A stretch of 64,000 nt of DNA from Comamonas testosteroni (GTDB taxonomy: Bacteria > Pseudomonadota > Gammaproteobacteria > Burkholderiales > Burkholderiaceae_C), in NCBI RefSeq assembly GCF_014076415.1, contig NZ_CP043568.1, forward strand, positions 2,914,001 to 2,978,000. Reading direction: 5' to 3'. Shown piece after piece: positions 17,833-27,925 of the stretch. A program made the translations under genes and the position numbers. Within the stretch, counting starts at the first letter, position 1. Every line of letters begins with the position of its first letter. Below the pieces are notes generated by a model, which did no database searches, was not told the origin of the DNA, and saw only the letters and a program-made list of their open reading frames with translations.

Positions 17833-19349
17833 AGCGCACAGCACTGGTCACTTCATTGGTTACGGCAGGCGTACTGCTGGCAGCCGGTGGCTTCTTTATT
17901 GGCCGCTTGACCTCCGAAGGCGCTGCCCCCCAGGCCGTAGCCGCCTCGGAATCCAAGGCTCCCACAGGCGAGCGCAAGGTCCTCTACTGGCATGACCCCA
18001 TGGTGCCGGGACCACGCTTTGACAAACCGGGCAAGTCGCCATTCATGGACATGCAATTGGTGCCCGTCTATGCGGACGATGCCAATGACACAGGTGTCAA
18101 AGTCAGTCCAACGGTGCAGCAGAACCTCGGCATTCGGACCGCGACGGTCAAGCGAGCCGACATCGGCGCGTCGTTCGACGCCGTTGGAACGGTGCAGTTC
18201 GATGAGCGTCTGAGTGTCGCCGTTCAGACCCGTGTTGCCGGTTATGTCGAGCATTTGGCTGTGCGCGCTCCCATGGAGCAGGTTCGCAAAGGTCAGGCTT
18301 TGGCCACCATTTTTGCGCCCGAGTGGCTGGGGCCACAAAACGAACTGCTCGCACTCAAGCGTTCAGGTGTACCTCAGGAGCTTATTACGGCAACCCGTGA
18401 GCGCATGCGCGCCATGTCCATCCCCGCAGAACTGGTACGCAAGAGTGAGGAAACCGGGGTCGCCCAAGCTCGCTATACCTTGCAGGCTCCGGTAAATGGC
18501 GTGGTGACGGAACTTGGTGTGCGAGATGGAGCCCAGGTGTCACCTGGCCTTACGTTGTTCCGTATCTCCGGCCTAGAGAAGGTCTGGGCCGTGGCTGAAG
18601 TGCCGGAAGCACAAGCCGTACGTCTGACGCGTGGCCAGAAGGTCAAGGCCGTTCTGCAAGCCGATGCATCCCAAACCTTCGAAGGCGAGTTGAAGGAAAT
18701 CCTGCCACAGGTCAACGCCAGCACACGCACCCTGCAAGCGCGATTCGAGGTCGTTAACCGCAGCGGCAAACTGATACCCGGGTTGCTGCTGCGCCTGCAG
18801 GTCGGCGACGCTCCAGCCTCGCGCCTAGTCCTGCCTTCCGAAGCCGTCATCCGTACCGGCACCCGTGCATTGGTCATCGTCCGCAAGGAGTCTGGCAACT
18901 TCGAGCCTCGGGAAATCAAACTTGGCGAGGACTTGGGTGATCAATTGGAGGTGCTGCAAGGCTTGCGCGAAGGCGAAGAGGTGATTGCCAGCGGCCAATT
19001 CCTAGTGGACTCGGAAGCGCGGCTCAAGTCAGCTCTGGGAGCCATGGAGGCCGGGCAATCCCAGCCTGTGCCCGCTACGGCCACCGAAGCCCCCGACATC
19101 TTCCGCGCCGAGGGCAAGGTGGAAAGCATGGATGACGACGGGATCACGATCTCGCATGGCCCTGTGCCGGCTCTCAAGTGGCCCGCCATGACAATGAGCT
19201 TTGGCAAGGCCGACTCGATGACGCTCACGGGCTTGAAGCCAGGAGATCTGGTGCGCTTCGAGTTCCGAAAAGGCGGGCCCATGGATTGGGAAGTCATCTC
19301 CGTGCAGAAAAGCGGCAGCGCCGCTGGAACCACCGGAGGCGCCAAGTGA
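17829..19349 (+). CDS. cusB: Membrane-fusion protein CusB with N-terminal metal-binding and C-terminal CusF-like domains
   Basis: This is a 506-residue periplasmic adaptor. After the N-terminal membrane anchor comes a heavy-metal-binding motif ([20 protein letters not shown], with MDMQLVPVY after it). The biotinyl/lipoyl hairpin and beta-barrel regions of RND adaptors follow. The last 75 residues form a CusF-like domain with [16 protein letters not shown], including the His, Trp and two Met of the Cu(I)/Ag(I) site. The fusion may load the pump directly. It is coupled to cusC and cusA by overlapping stop/start codons. Confidence 0.93.
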   Translation: MKRTALVTSLVTAGVLLAAGGFFIGRLTSEGAAPQAVAASESKAPTGERKVLYWHDPMVPGPRFDKPGKSPFMDMQLVPVYADDANDTGVKVSPTVQQNLGIRTATVKRADIGASFDAVGTVQFDERLSVAVQTRVAGYVEHLAVRAPMEQVRKGQALATIFAPEWLGPQNELLALKRSGVPQELITATRERMRAMSIPAELVRKSEETGVAQARYTLQAPVNGVVTELGVRDGAQVSPGLTLFRISGLEKVWAVAEVPEAQAVRLTRGQKVKAVLQADASQTFEGELKEILPQVNASTRTLQARFEVVNRSGKLIPGLLLRLQVGDAPASRLVLPSEAVIRTGTRALVIVRKESGNFEPREIKLGEDLGDQLEVLQGLREGEEVIASGQFLVDSEARLKSALGAMEAGQSQPVPATATEAPDIFRAEGKVESMDDDGITISHGPVPALKWPAMTMSFGKADSMTLTGLKPGDLVRFEFRKGGPMDWEVISVQKSGSAAGTTGGAK

Positions 19350-22300
19350 TTGCTGCTCTGATCCGTTGGTCCATCACCAACCGCTTTCTAGTGCTGATTG
19401 CCACCGCGTTCCTCGTGGCGGTAGGCATCTGGTCGGCATCTCGCACCCCGGTCGATGCATTGCCGGACCTCAGCGACGTACAGGTGATCGTTCGCACCAC
19501 CTACCCAGGCAAGCCGCCCCAGGTGGTGGAGGACCTCGTGACCTACCCGCTGACCACAACCATGCTGAGCGTACCTGGGGCTAAAACCGTCCGAGGCTAT
19601 TCGTTCTTTGGCGACTCCTTCGTCTATATCCTGTTTGACGACAAGACCGATCCATACTGGGCACGGTCACGGGTGGTGGAGTATCTGAACCAGGTGCAAA
19701 GCCGCTTACCAGTAGGTGCGACAGCCGCGCTAGGCCCGGATGCCACTGGTGTGGGCTGGGTCTACGAGTACGCGCTGGTCGACCGCAGCGGCCATAACGA
19801 TATTGGACAGCTGAGAGCCCTCAACGACTGGTTTCTGAAATTCGAGCTGAAAACCGTTCCGGATGTGGCGGAAGTCGCCAGCATCGGCGGCATGGTCCGC
19901 CAATACCAGGTGGTGCTCGACCCGGACCGCATGCGAACGCTCGCCATCACACAGTCCATGGTCGTGCAGGCCCTGCAGAAGGCCAATCAGTCGTCTGGCG
20001 GCTCGGTAGTGGAAATGGCCGAGACCGAGTACATGGTGCGCTCGCGCGGATTCCTTCAATCACTGGAGGACTTCCGTACCATCCCGATCACCCTCAGCGG
20101 AGCGACACCCGTGCTGCTGAGAGATGTGGCCATAGTCCAGATAGGCCCGGAAATGCGACGGGGCATCGCCGAACTAGATGGTGAGGGTGAAGTCACGGGA
20201 GGGGTAGTAGTCATGCGCTCCGGCAAGAATGCCCGAGCCACTATCGAAGCCGTCAAAGCCAGGCTGGAGACGCTCAAACCCAGTCTGCCCAAAGGCGTTG
20301 AGGTGGTGGAAACCTATGACCGCTCCAAACTCATTGATCGTGCAGTCGACAACCTGCGTGTCAAGCTTCTGGAGGAGTTCGCCGTCGTCGCCGTCGTCTG
20401 TGCCATCTTCCTATTCCACCTGCGCTCCGCGCTGGTGGCAGTTGTAACACTGCCTATTGGGGTGCTAGCGGCTTTTGGCGTGATGCACTGGCAAGGCGTG
20501 AGCGCGAACATTCTCTCGTTGGGCGGTGTGGCCATTGCTCTAGGGGCTATGGTCGATGCCTCGGTGGTCCTGGTCGAAGCTGCGCACAAGCATCTGGAGC
20601 ACTTTGAAGAACGACATGGACGCCCATCGTCCGTGGCCGAGCGCTGGGAACTGATCGCGCAATCAGCCGTGGAGGTCGGTCCTGCGCTGTTCTTCTCGCT
20701 GCTGGTCATCACGCTGTCGTTCCTGCCCGTGTTCACCCTGGAGGCCCAGGAAGGACGGCTGTTCTCGCCACTGGCCTTCACCAAGACCTATGCGATGGCG
20801 GCTGCTGCTGGCTTGTCGGTGACTCTGGTTCCAGTGCTGATGGGATACCTCATTCGAGGACGCATTCCAAAGGAAACTGCGAACCCTATCAACAGAAGCC
20901 TTATCGCCATTTACCGGCCTGCTTTGGAGTTGGTTTTGCGTTTTCCTAAGTTCACGCTGCTGGCAGCGACGTTGGCCCTGGCCATCACCGCAATTCCGGT
21001 CATGCGGCTGGGCGGTGAGTTCATGCCGCCGCTGGACGAAGGCGATCTGTTGTACATGCCCTCGGCGTTACCTGGTATTTCGGTCTCAAAGGCCGCAGAG
21101 TTGTTGCAACAGACAGACCGGCTTATCAAAACAGTGCCCGAGGTTCAGCGTGTGTTCGGCAAGGCGGGACGGGCAGATACTGCGACCGATCCTGCGCCGC
21201 TGGAGATGTTCGAGACCACGATCCAGTTCAAGCCACGTGAGCAATGGCGTCCTGGCATGACCCCGGAGAAGCTGGTTGAAGAACTGGACCGGGTGGTCAA
21301 GGTTCCGGGTCTATCAAACGTGTGGGTGCCCCCGATCCGCAACCGCATCGACATGCTGGCCACCGGCATCAAGAGCCCCGTCGGCATCAAGGTCGCCGGA
21401 CCAGACCTCGCCACCATCGACAAGCTCGCGGCACAGATTGAATCCGCCGTGCGCGGAGTGCCTGGTGTTTCTTCCGCGTTAGCCGAACGCTTGACAGGGG
21501 GCCGGTACATTGACGTGGATGTGGACCGACAAGCCGCTGCGCGGTTCGGACTTTCTGTGGCAGACGTGCAGGCGGTCATATCCACAGCCATCGGTGGTGA
21601 GAATGTCGGAGAAGTCATTCAGGGTCGAGAGCGTTTTCCAGTGAACGTCCGCTACCCGCGCGAAATCCGCGATTCGCTGGAACGCCTGCGCAAGCTGCCT
21701 TTCGTGACAGACAAGGGTGCCACTGTGCTCCTGCAGGACGTTGCCAAGATCGTCATCGCAGAAGGCCCACCCATGATCCGCAGCGAAAACGCAAGGCTCT
21801 CGGGCTGGGTCTATGTCGATGTACGTGGCCGGGACTTGCGCTCCGTCGTCCATGACATGCAAGCCATTGTTGCCAAGCAGGTGGCCATGCCTGCCGGCTA
21901 TGCCTTGTCGTGGTCTGGCCAGTTCGAGTACTTGGAGCGGGCTACGGAACGCCTGAAAGTCGTCGTACCACTCACTCTGGCTGTCATCTTCATGCTGCTC
22001 TACGTCCTGTTTCGCAGTGCAGGCGATGCCGCATTGGTCATGGCAGCAGTTCCATTCTCGCTTGTCGGTGGATTCTGGTTCATCTGGGCGCTCGGTCACG
22101 CGGTGTCGGTGGCCTCTGCCGTGGGGTTCATTGCCCTGGCCGGCGTTGCCGCCGAGTTTGGCGTCGTGATGCTGGTCTACCTGCAGAACGCCTGGAGACA
22201 GCATCTAGCCTCAGGCGAGCCGGACAATGAAGAAACGTTGCTGGCTGCCATTCGCGAGGGAGCCGTCATGCGCGTGCGGCCAAAGGCCATGACCGTGGCT

Positions 22301-22528
22301 GTAGTCATGGCGGGTCTGCTTCCTATTCTGGTCGGACATGGCACGGGCTCGGAAGTCATGACCCGCATCGCCGCACCGATGGTCGGCGGTATGGTCACGG
22401 CCCCCCTCCTAAGCATGCTGGTCATCCCAGCTGCCTGGTACTTGATCCATCGCAGGCGTCCATCAACTGGGCGCCACGCTCCAAACCAGACCCCTCCCGC
22501 AATCGAAGCTTCCAAACCGCATTTTTGA
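19346..22528 (+). CDS. cusA: Heavy-metal RND transporter CusA
   Basis: This is a 1060-residue inner-membrane pump of the HME-RND family. It starts with GTG inside the cusB stop (GTGA), with GGAGG 8 nt upstream. It has 12 membrane helices in two halves. The proton-relay acidic residue is in [19 protein letters not shown], and [18 protein letters not shown] is the CusA/SilA signature. The length agrees with CusA. With CusB and CusC it spans the envelope and exports Cu(I)/Ag(I). Confidence 0.95.
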   Translation: MIAALIRWSITNRFLVLIATAFLVAVGIWSASRTPVDALPDLSDVQVIVRTTYPGKPPQVVEDLVTYPLTTTMLSVPGAKTVRGYSFFGDSFVYILFDDKTDPYWARSRVVEYLNQVQSRLPVGATAALGPDATGVGWVYEYALVDRSGHNDIGQLRALNDWFLKFELKTVPDVAEVASIGGMVRQYQVVLDPDRMRTLAITQSMVVQALQKANQSSGGSVVEMAETEYMVRSRGFLQSLEDFRTIPITLSGATPVLLRDVAIVQIGPEMRRGIAELDGEGEVTGGVVVMRSGKNARATIEAVKARLETLKPSLPKGVEVVETYDRSKLIDRAVDNLRVKLLEEFAVVAVVCAIFLFHLRSALVAVVTLPIGVLAAFGVMHWQGVSANILSLGGVAIALGAMVDASVVLVEAAHKHLEHFEERHGRPSSVAERWELIAQSAVEVGPALFFSLLVITLSFLPVFTLEAQEGRLFSPLAFTKTYAMAAAAGLSVTLVPVLMGYLIRGRIPKETANPINRSLIAIYRPALELVLRFPKFTLLAATLALAITAIPVMRLGGEFMPPLDEGDLLYMPSALPGISVSKAAELLQQTDRLIKTVPEVQRVFGKAGRADTATDPAPLEMFETTIQFKPREQWRPGMTPEKLVEELDRVVKVPGLSNVWVPPIRNRIDMLATGIKSPVGIKVAGPDLATIDKLAAQIESAVRGVPGVSSALAERLTGGRYIDVDVDRQAAARFGLSVADVQAVISTAIGGENVGEVIQGRERFPVNVRYPREIRDSLERLRKLPFVTDKGATVLLQDVAKIVIAEGPPMIRSENARLSGWVYVDVRGRDLRSVVHDMQAIVAKQVAMPAGYALSWSGQFEYLERATERLKVVVPLTLAVIFMLLYVLFRSAGDAALVMAAVPFSLVGGFWFIWALGHAVSVASAVGFIALAGVAAEFGVVMLVYLQNAWRQHLASGEPDNEETLLAAIREGAVMRVRPKAMTVAVVMAGLLPILVGHGTGSEVMTRIAAPMVGGMVTAPLLSMLVIPAAWYLIHRRRPSTGRHAPNQTPPAIEASKPHF

Positions 22529-22539
22529 AAGACAGACTC

Positions 22540-22878
22540 ATGAAGGCAAACCACATTCTTGCCACAGTTCTCGCTCTGGTCGCGTTCGCGGTAGTCCACG
22601 CCCAGGACTTGAAAATGCAGATGGCGCCTGGAACTGGAGCCTCTGCAGCCACCATGCCCCTCGTTGATGGCGAAGTCCGCAAGATCGACGTCCAAAAGAA
22701 CCTTATCGTCTTGCGTCATGGAGATATCCCGAACCTGGCTATGCCCGCCATGACCATGGGGTTTGAGGTGGCCGACAAAAAGATGCTCGACGGCCTGCAG
22801 GTCGGTGACAAGGTGAAGTTCCAGGCCAAGGTCATCAAGGGTAAGGCCATAGTTACGGAATTGAAACCGAGCCGCTAA
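22540..22878 (+). CDS. cusF: Periplasmic copper chaperone CusF, Trp site replaced
   Basis: This is a 112-residue protein with a signal peptide (ALVAFAVVHAQ) and a CusF domain. The metal site reads HGDIPNLAMPAMTMGF. The His and the two Met of CusF are present, but the Trp that caps copper in E. coli CusF is Met here. The CusF domain fused to CusB keeps the Trp. I chose the ATG at 22540; a TTG 15 bases earlier overlaps the cusA stop. It is the last gene of the operon. Confidence 0.9.
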   Translation: MKANHILATVLALVAFAVVHAQDLKMQMAPGTGASAATMPLVDGEVRKIDVQKNLIVLRHGDIPNLAMPAMTMGFEVADKKMLDGLQVGDKVKFQAKVIKGKAIVTELKPSR

Positions 22879-22881
22879 TAA

Positions 22882-22915
22882 AAAATAGACTGCCCTACCC
22901 ATGACAGTCTATTTT
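22882..22915 (+). terminator. Terminator of the cus operon
   Basis: AAAATAGACTG (22882-22892) pairs with CAGTCTATTTT (22905-22915), giving an 11-bp stem with a T-rich end on both strands. It starts 4 bp after the cusF stop. Confidence 0.8.
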
Positions 22916-23109
22916 CTGAAAAGCCTCGTTTATACCGCAAGACACAGCAGATACGCTGCATTGCCACAAATTGGAAGAATGGCGCTACACATGCTGATTT
23001 GCTGACAGTGCAGCGGGTAGTGCTTTGAGACAATGGCTCTGCGATATTCAAAAGCTCAGGCGCGTAGAAAACGCGGAAATGCTACCGATTCAGCCTCAAC
23101 GGGACAAGA

Positions 23110-24078
23110 CTACCAACGCACATAGCGCTCGAAATTCGCGCCACGTGGATGGTGCTGATCCGCCATGGCACGAATATCCTCATGCAAGATAGAGACATAG
23201 TGTGCAGTCGTCTCTTGACGCTCATGACCCAGCAGTAACTGGATAGTGTGAAGAGACGCTTTTCCCTGGTGCAGATGCGACGCAAAGGCGTGTCGCAATG
23301 CATGGGGTGTCAAGCGAAGGCCGCATTCGCGGCCGTAACGGCTGACCATTCTGCGCAACTGGTAGTAACGGTAGTCTGGATAGCGTCCGCTACTAACAAA
23401 CAGTTTGGATGTGGATCTTTTGCCATGGCCTCCGGCTGCAAGGATCGCTTGTCGCGCCGCTTTGTATTGAGCAAGCCAATACCTAGCATGTTCTCCAACG
23501 ACAACCAAACGCTCTTTGCTCCCCTTTCCCCATATCTGCATGGGCTTGCCGCTGGCGGGGACCTGATCGAGCGTGATGTTCAGCAGCTCTCCTGCACGTA
23601 GTCCAGATCCATAAAGCAGCTCCAAAGCTGCGCGATCTCGCATGCCGTTGGCAGTTTTCGTGTCCGGTAGCTCCATCAGCTTAGCGATCGCGTTACTCGA
23701 TGGTGGGCGACGTGGGCGGCGCAAGCCTCCGCGCAGTGGTAGCAGCGCGCGGTGAACGCCAAGGTCCACGATGCCGGACTCTTTCGCCCAACGGTACAGC
23801 CGCTGCAGCATCCATTGTTTGAGTCGTAGCGCCGACACTGATCTGGTGTCTTTCCAGCTAAGTAGGAATACCTGCAAGTCGTCGACCGTAGCATGTTCCC
23901 AAGAGCGGCCGGTCGCTTCAAACAGCCATGCGTTGAAAGCTCGCAACTGGATCTGGAGCACCTGAAGAGTGCTATCTGCCAGGCCCTCTTGAAAAAATAG
24001 ATCGGTTAGAAAATCTCCAAAACGGAAATCCCAGCCGGCGGGAACATCCATCGTGCCGGCAACAAGCAAATTATTCAT
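23110..24078 (-). CDS. XerC/D-like tyrosine recombinase
   Basis: This is a 322-residue integrase-family protein. An N-terminal SAM-like DNA-binding domain (about 20-105) is followed by a catalytic domain with all active-site residues: Arg161 (GSGLRAGELL), Lys in GKGSKER, HALRHAF with His259 and Arg262, His285 in LLLGHE, and Tyr294 in TAHYV. It is therefore probably active. It lies between the cus operon and the pilus operon and diverges from the latter. It could be the integrase of the island, a resolvase, or a pilus-switching enzyme. The inverted repeat upstream is a possible site. Confidence 0.9.
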   Translation of the reverse strand: MNNLLVAGTMDVPAGWDFRFGDFLTDLFFQEGLADSTLQVLQIQLRAFNAWLFEATGRSWEHATVDDLQVFLLSWKDTRSVSALRLKQWMLQRLYRWAKESGIVDLGVHRALLPLRGGLRRPRRPPSSNAIAKLMELPDTKTANGMRDRAALELLYGSGLRAGELLNITLDQVPASGKPMQIWGKGSKERLVVVGEHARYWLAQYKAARQAILAAGGHGKRSTSKLFVSSGRYPDYRYYQLRRMVSRYGRECGLRLTPHALRHAFASHLHQGKASLHTIQLLLGHERQETTAHYVSILHEDIRAMADQHHPRGANFERYVRW

Positions 24079-24105
24079 TCATCTACCCGTGTGAATGCCC
24101 GCACG

Positions 24106-24132
24106 AAGAAGCCGCCTCATCGGCGCCTTCTT
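24106..24132. repeat. Hairpin in the leader of the tyrosine recombinase gene
   Basis: AAGAAGcCGCC pairs with GGCGcCTTCTT, 10 of 11 positions, around a 5-nt loop. It lies about 30 bp before the recombinase start and could lower its expression, or be a recombinase arm site. Confidence 0.5.
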
Positions 24133-24194
24133 TGGCTGGCGAGACACACACCTCGACAGTTCAAAATATAGATCAATTCGGGTTTGATATGTCA

Positions 24195-24232
24195 AGCGGA
24201 AACCGTGATGTATGTAACGCACGGTTTCCGCT
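24195..24232. repeat. Perfect 13-bp inverted repeat between recombinase and pilus operon
   Basis: AGCGGAAACCGTG at 24195-24207 is repeated inverted at 24220-24232 around a 12-nt centre (ATGTATGTAACG). Two arms flanking a short AT-rich centre match the layout of tyrosine recombinase core sites. The alternative is a bidirectional terminator without T runs. It lies 117 bp from the recombinase start. Confidence 0.6.
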
Positions 24233-24267
24233 GGAGGCAACGCCGACCGCTCCCTACAGTGCGGTCC

Positions 24268-25056
24268 ATGCAAAAGCAATCACATATCAAAGCAATGCCT
24301 CGCGTAGTGAGAGGCAGGCTTGCCGCAGCCGCGGCTTTGTTCGTTAGCCTGACGGCTGGAGCAATAGCTGCAGACGTATCAGAGAAGGTTGCGGCGCAGA
24401 TCAAGGCTGGCGTCAACGCAAACACGAACGGAGCGGTGCGTGTAGAGCAAATCAATACAACACCACTCACCAACATTTATGAGGTGATTTCCGAAGGGGA
24501 GATATTCTATGTGAATGAAACGGGTCGTTACAGTTTTGTTGGCGGCTCGTTGATGGATTTGAAGAGCAAAACAGACCTGACCGCCTTGCAACAAGACAAG
24601 AGGATGGTCATCCCATTCAACAAGCTTCCCCTGCAGCACGCGATTAAGGAAGTGCACGGAGATGGAAGCCGTGTGATGGCGCTCTTCGAAGACCCGTTCT
24701 GCCCCATCTGCCGAGTCTTCACAAAGTTCGTCGACCAGATCGACAACGTGACGATCTATCGTTTCATCTTCCCTATCACTGACCGGCGAAGTCAATCTCT
24801 TGCACGTATGGCCTGGTGCTCACGCGACCGTGCCGGCGTGTGGAAAGCCATCATGGACGGCGCACGGCCGCAATTGCCCGAGTCGTGCAACACCGATGGT
24901 TTGGTTGAGATCCTCAAGCTCGGCGAGCGCTATGGCATGAACAACACGCCCACCGTGGTGCTGGCAAGCGGCAAGCGCTTGGTTGGCGCCACACCGCCCG
25001 AGCAATTCATGGATGAGTTGGAGCGTGGCGGTCGTTTGAAGGCGGACCAACGATGA
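24268..25056 (+). CDS. dsbC-like: DsbC-like thiol:disulfide isomerase of the pilus operon
   Basis: This is a 262-residue secreted protein. A signal segment (LAAAAALFVSLTAGAIAA) is followed by a DsbC-type N-terminal dimerisation domain and a thioredoxin fold with the active site CPIC at 145-148, plus the cis-Pro loop NTPTVV. DsbC isomerases correct disulfides in the periplasm; the PilS and PilV proteins of this operon carry paired cysteines and are plausible clients. I chose the ATG at 24268; 24298 is an alternative. Its stop overlaps the next start (ATGA). Confidence 0.88.
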   Translation: MQKQSHIKAMPRVVRGRLAAAAALFVSLTAGAIAADVSEKVAAQIKAGVNANTNGAVRVEQINTTPLTNIYEVISEGEIFYVNETGRYSFVGGSLMDLKSKTDLTALQQDKRMVIPFNKLPLQHAIKEVHGDGSRVMALFEDPFCPICRVFTKFVDQIDNVTIYRFIFPITDRRSQSLARMAWCSRDRAGVWKAIMDGARPQLPESCNTDGLVEILKLGERYGMNNTPTVVLASGKRLVGATPPEQFMDELERGGRLKADQR

Positions 25057-25625
25057 TCGCGCCCGCCTCCGTTCGCCCCCTCATTTCTGCCCTATTCCCT
25101 GCGCTTGCCATTGCCATGGCGACAAGCTCTCACGCGCAGTCCTGGGAGATCATGCGAGAAGTCGTCTTCGACAGCTCGGTGTTTTCGTCCACGGGTACAG
25201 CGGAGGACCGGGAGATCCTCAAGACAGTTTGGGCAACAGAGCTTTCCGCTCCACGACTGGGCAGTGCAGGAAAGCGCATGCCTGCGTTCGCGCTGCTGGG
25301 TGACGCCGCAACCGCTGAGGGCAAAGTCATCTTCAGCATGTTCGCCGCTGCGGGCAACACACTTTGCCTGGATGCACCAAATGGCGCGGCAGCCATGGAC
25401 ATCTACAGTGTCTGCACCATGCGTGTCATCGCTTGGCCGCCTCGGCCTGGACTGCGCGCCATTGAACTCCCCGGCTACTGCATGTTGTACGCCAATACCG
25501 ACCGATCGCAGAACCGCGTCGAGTACCGCATAGAGCAGACCCAGCCAGCCCTGACGATTCGATTCCGCGCATGGCAGTTCGGCAAAGTCATTCCCGCATG
25601 CAATCGCGCCATGCGCCTGAGCTAG
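25053..25625 (+). CDS. Secreted protein of unknown function in the pilus operon
   Basis: This is a 190-residue protein with a signal peptide (LAIAMATSSHAQ). The mature part has four cysteines (NTLCLDA, YSVCTMR, PGYCMLY, IPACNRA), probably forming two disulfides, and no motif I recognise. It is coupled to the DsbC-like gene by an ATGA overlap and is followed after 2 bp by the next gene, so it belongs to the pilus operon. It could be a minor pilus or assembly protein. Confidence 0.7.
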   Translation: MIAPASVRPLISALFPALAIAMATSSHAQSWEIMREVVFDSSVFSSTGTAEDREILKTVWATELSAPRLGSAGKRMPAFALLGDAATAEGKVIFSMFAAAGNTLCLDAPNGAAAMDIYSVCTMRVIAWPPRPGLRAIELPGYCMLYANTDRSQNRVEYRIEQTQPALTIRFRAWQFGKVIPACNRAMRLS

Positions 25626-25627
25626 AC

Positions 25628-26524
25628 ATGAGCTGCCGCTTTTTCCCGCGACTATCCAAGCTTGTGTGGCTATTGCCAGCCGTGGCTCTGGCCGCCATCG
25701 TCAGCTCTGCAGACATTACCCAAGCCATTCAAAACTCGCCAAATGCGAGTGCCTGGCTAAAGCAGAACGCGCAGGCTGTGGCCAACCTCGCTATCAACGT
25801 TGAATCGGGCGGCAACACCAGCGCGTTCAACGGCAGCTGCTGCTATGGCGTCCTGCAGATGAACAGGACAAACATCGCCAAGTATGCAGGGGTGACGCCT
25901 GAACAGTATCGCCAGCTGCCCCTGCAGGCCCAGATCGATGCTTGGTCCCAACTGACCGCCGACGCCATGCGTTCCGGGGTGGTCCGCCAATTGATTGGCT
26001 TGGGCACTTTTGATGGGCGCGCCGTCGACGGGAATCTGGTGCTCGCTTGCGTGCAGCTTGGCATCGGCAACTGCCAGCGAATGATTAACTCAGGGTCTTG
26101 CCGTGGCTTTGCCGACAGCAATGGCACATCTATATGCGACATGGCCGCCAGGATGGCCAATGGACGACCTACCAACCCAGGCAACACCAACCCGCCCGGA
26201 AACGGCTCTGGAAGCACGGGTGGCAACGGTGGCACAGGGTTGAGTGGCAACAGCTGCCCGCGAGACGTCACCGGCGCATGCATGGAAGTTTCGGCGGCAA
26301 TGCAGCAAGGCTTCCTGCAGGGCTCCGGGATACAGATGCCCAGCCTCAAGCAAATGCTGCTTGCAGGAAGCGGCGCGTTTTTCTTTCTTGTCACAGCCAG
26401 TGCCTTCAGCGGCCTTTACGGTCGCTACACCTCGGGACGTGTTGCCACGGGCGAGCTTGTGCACTATCTCGTGAAAGGCACAACAACCTTGCTCATTGGG
26501 CTGTTGGCCCTCTCGATGCTGTGA
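25628..26524 (+). CDS. Lysozyme/transglycosylase-like domain protein with C-terminal membrane helices
   Basis: This is a 298-residue protein. A signal segment is followed by a lysozyme-like domain with a candidate catalytic Glu in INVESGGNTSAFNG and the GVLQMN motif of SLT-type folds. A Gly/Asn-rich linker (NPPGNGSGSTGGNGGTG) leads to a C-terminal part with two hydrophobic helices (AGSGAFFFLVTASAFSGLYG and TTTLLIGLLALSML), resembling small conjugation-pore membrane proteins. The combination of wall opening and membrane anchoring suits a pilus passage protein. The start at 25628 is chosen because it follows the previous stop directly; 25571 is possible. Confidence 0.7.
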   Translation: MSCRFFPRLSKLVWLLPAVALAAIVSSADITQAIQNSPNASAWLKQNAQAVANLAINVESGGNTSAFNGSCCYGVLQMNRTNIAKYAGVTPEQYRQLPLQAQIDAWSQLTADAMRSGVVRQLIGLGTFDGRAVDGNLVLACVQLGIGNCQRMINSGSCRGFADSNGTSICDMAARMANGRPTNPGNTNPPGNGSGSTGGNGGTGLSGNSCPRDVTGACMEVSAAMQQGFLQGSGIQMPSLKQMLLAGSGAFFFLVTASAFSGLYGRYTSGRVATGELVHYLVKGTTTLLIGLLALSML

Positions 26525-26531
26525 GGCGCGG

Positions 26532-27113
26532 ATGTTTAGCCTAGCCCACATCACTCGCAATCTGCTATTAGCAGCCCTCGTCGCCGCACCTGGCCTGTCC
26601 CTGGCCCAGGTGCCGCCGAAAAAGCTCCCGACCTACGACTGCCTTCGCGGAAATTCCAGGTCTGCCCACTGTGAGCAACTGCTCCGCAACTATTGGCAGC
26701 ACGAGCCGGCCATTCGCGCGATCGCTGTTCACTACGGACTGGAACCTGCGCTGCTAATGGCTCTCGTGGCTATCGAGAGCCAATTCAACTCGCGTGCGAG
26801 ATCGCCTGCAGGTGCTCTCGGTCTCACTCAAGTCATGCCAGATACAGCCCGTGGCGAAGGCTTGCAGGACCCAAAGGTGAACCTGTATCAGCCCGAGCTT
26901 GGGCTGGCCACCGGCGCAGCTTACCTGCGAAAGATGTGGTTCGAGTTTAGAGACTGGGAGCTGGCACTCGCCGCATACAACGCCGGCCCTGGCGCCGTGC
27001 GTAAGCACAAAGGCATTCCGCCGTACCGCGAAACACAAGCCTACGTCCCCATGGTTCTCGCTTTGTACCGCGAGTTTGCCTGGGCAGACGCCATGGCCCG
27101 AGCAAGCAAATGA
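26532..27113 (+). CDS. pilT: Lytic transglycosylase PilT (R64 type)
   Basis: This is a 193-residue secreted protein with a signal peptide (AALVAAPGLSLAQ). The SLT domain has the catalytic Glu82 in ALVAIESQFNSRARS, then GALGLTQVMPDTA and AAYNAGPGAV, the classical lytic transglycosylase motifs. In R64-type pilus operons PilT opens peptidoglycan for the thin pilus; it is unrelated to the retraction ATPase of the same name. The ATG at 26532 has GAGG upstream. The stop is followed by pilL after 8 bp. Confidence 0.88.
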   Translation: MFSLAHITRNLLLAALVAAPGLSLAQVPPKKLPTYDCLRGNSRSAHCEQLLRNYWQHEPAIRAIAVHYGLEPALLMALVAIESQFNSRARSPAGALGLTQVMPDTARGEGLQDPKVNLYQPELGLATGAAYLRKMWFEFRDWELALAAYNAGPGAVRKHKGIPPYRETQAYVPMVLALYREFAWADAMARASK

Positions 27114-27121
27114 GGAACGCA

Positions 27122-27925
27122 ATGAAATTTCATCACCTAGGACGATGCGTGGCAGCTGTCGCTGTTGCGCTTACTGCCTGGCCGACCATGGCACAGGAAG
27201 CTGAAGGCACCAGCGCCAAATCAACGCTCCTGCAATCAGAAATCGAAGTCACATGGCAGGACAAGGCGCAAGGCCTGGCTCAACTCTTGGCAGATCGGCT
27301 GGGCGTTCCCTTCAGCAGCCCAGTACCACTGGACACTCAGGTGTCCGTCAAACAGGCAGGCGGCTCCACGGTCGCCAATCTGATCTCGACGGTCAACAGC
27401 CAACTCCCTCCAGGGATCAAGCTTCAGCTCACCGAAACTGCTGCTGGCACCAAGCTGGAAGCAGTAGCAGCGAGCGCACCGACTACAGCGGTGGCCACTG
27501 CAGTGGTACAGGGAAGCGCACCATCGCGCGCGCAGATTGAGGGACTGTTCACAACCAGCGCAGTTCCAGGCTCGGGCTCGTGGGTGGACCAGGCGCGCCA
27601 ACACTGGAAAGCCTCCTTCACTGACGGCTCTGGACAGCCTGCACGTCGCTGGGAGCTCAAGCTCCAGGACGTAACGCTGAACAAGGCCTTCACACGCTGG
27701 GCCGCAGAAGCCGGCTATCGCGTGCGCTGGGATGCGCGCAAGCATGTCGTGATCGGAAGCCCCGAGACCTACGAAATGCCATTCGAGCAGGCCGTGACCG
27801 CCGCCCTGTCGTCACCAGGCATTCAAGCGAGCGAATACCCGCTCGATGTCTGCTTCTACCCCAATAACCCGCCCTTGGCCCGTATCACCCGCCGTGGCGA
27901 GCAAGACAAGGAATGCACCCAATGA
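27122..27925 (+). CDS. pilL: PilL-like type IVB pilus protein with TcpQ-type C-terminus
   Basis: This is a 267-residue secreted protein with a signal peptide (VALTAWPTMAQ). The C-terminal about 90 residues (WELKLQDVTLNKAFTRWAAE...) resemble the TcpQ/PilL domain, which helps the outer-membrane secretin assemble. It sits directly before the secretin gene and overlaps it (ATGA), as in R64 and PAPI-1. The start at 27122 has GAGGA 5 nt upstream. Confidence 0.8.
   Translation: MKFHHLGRCVAAVAVALTAWPTMAQEAEGTSAKSTLLQSEIEVTWQDKAQGLAQLLADRLGVPFSSPVPLDTQVSVKQAGGSTVANLISTVNSQLPPGIKLQLTETAAGTKLEAVAASAPTTAVATAVVQGSAPSRAQIEGLFTTSAVPGSGSWVDQARQHWKASFTDGSGQPARRWELKLQDVTLNKAFTRWAAEAGYRVRWDARKHVVIGSPETYEMPFEQAVTAALSSPGIQASEYPLDVCFYPNNPPLARITRRGEQDKECTQ

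Noticed and set aside
21479..22204. Antisense frames over cusA
   Set aside because: The sense strand encodes CusA with full motifs; the antisense products match nothing recognisable.
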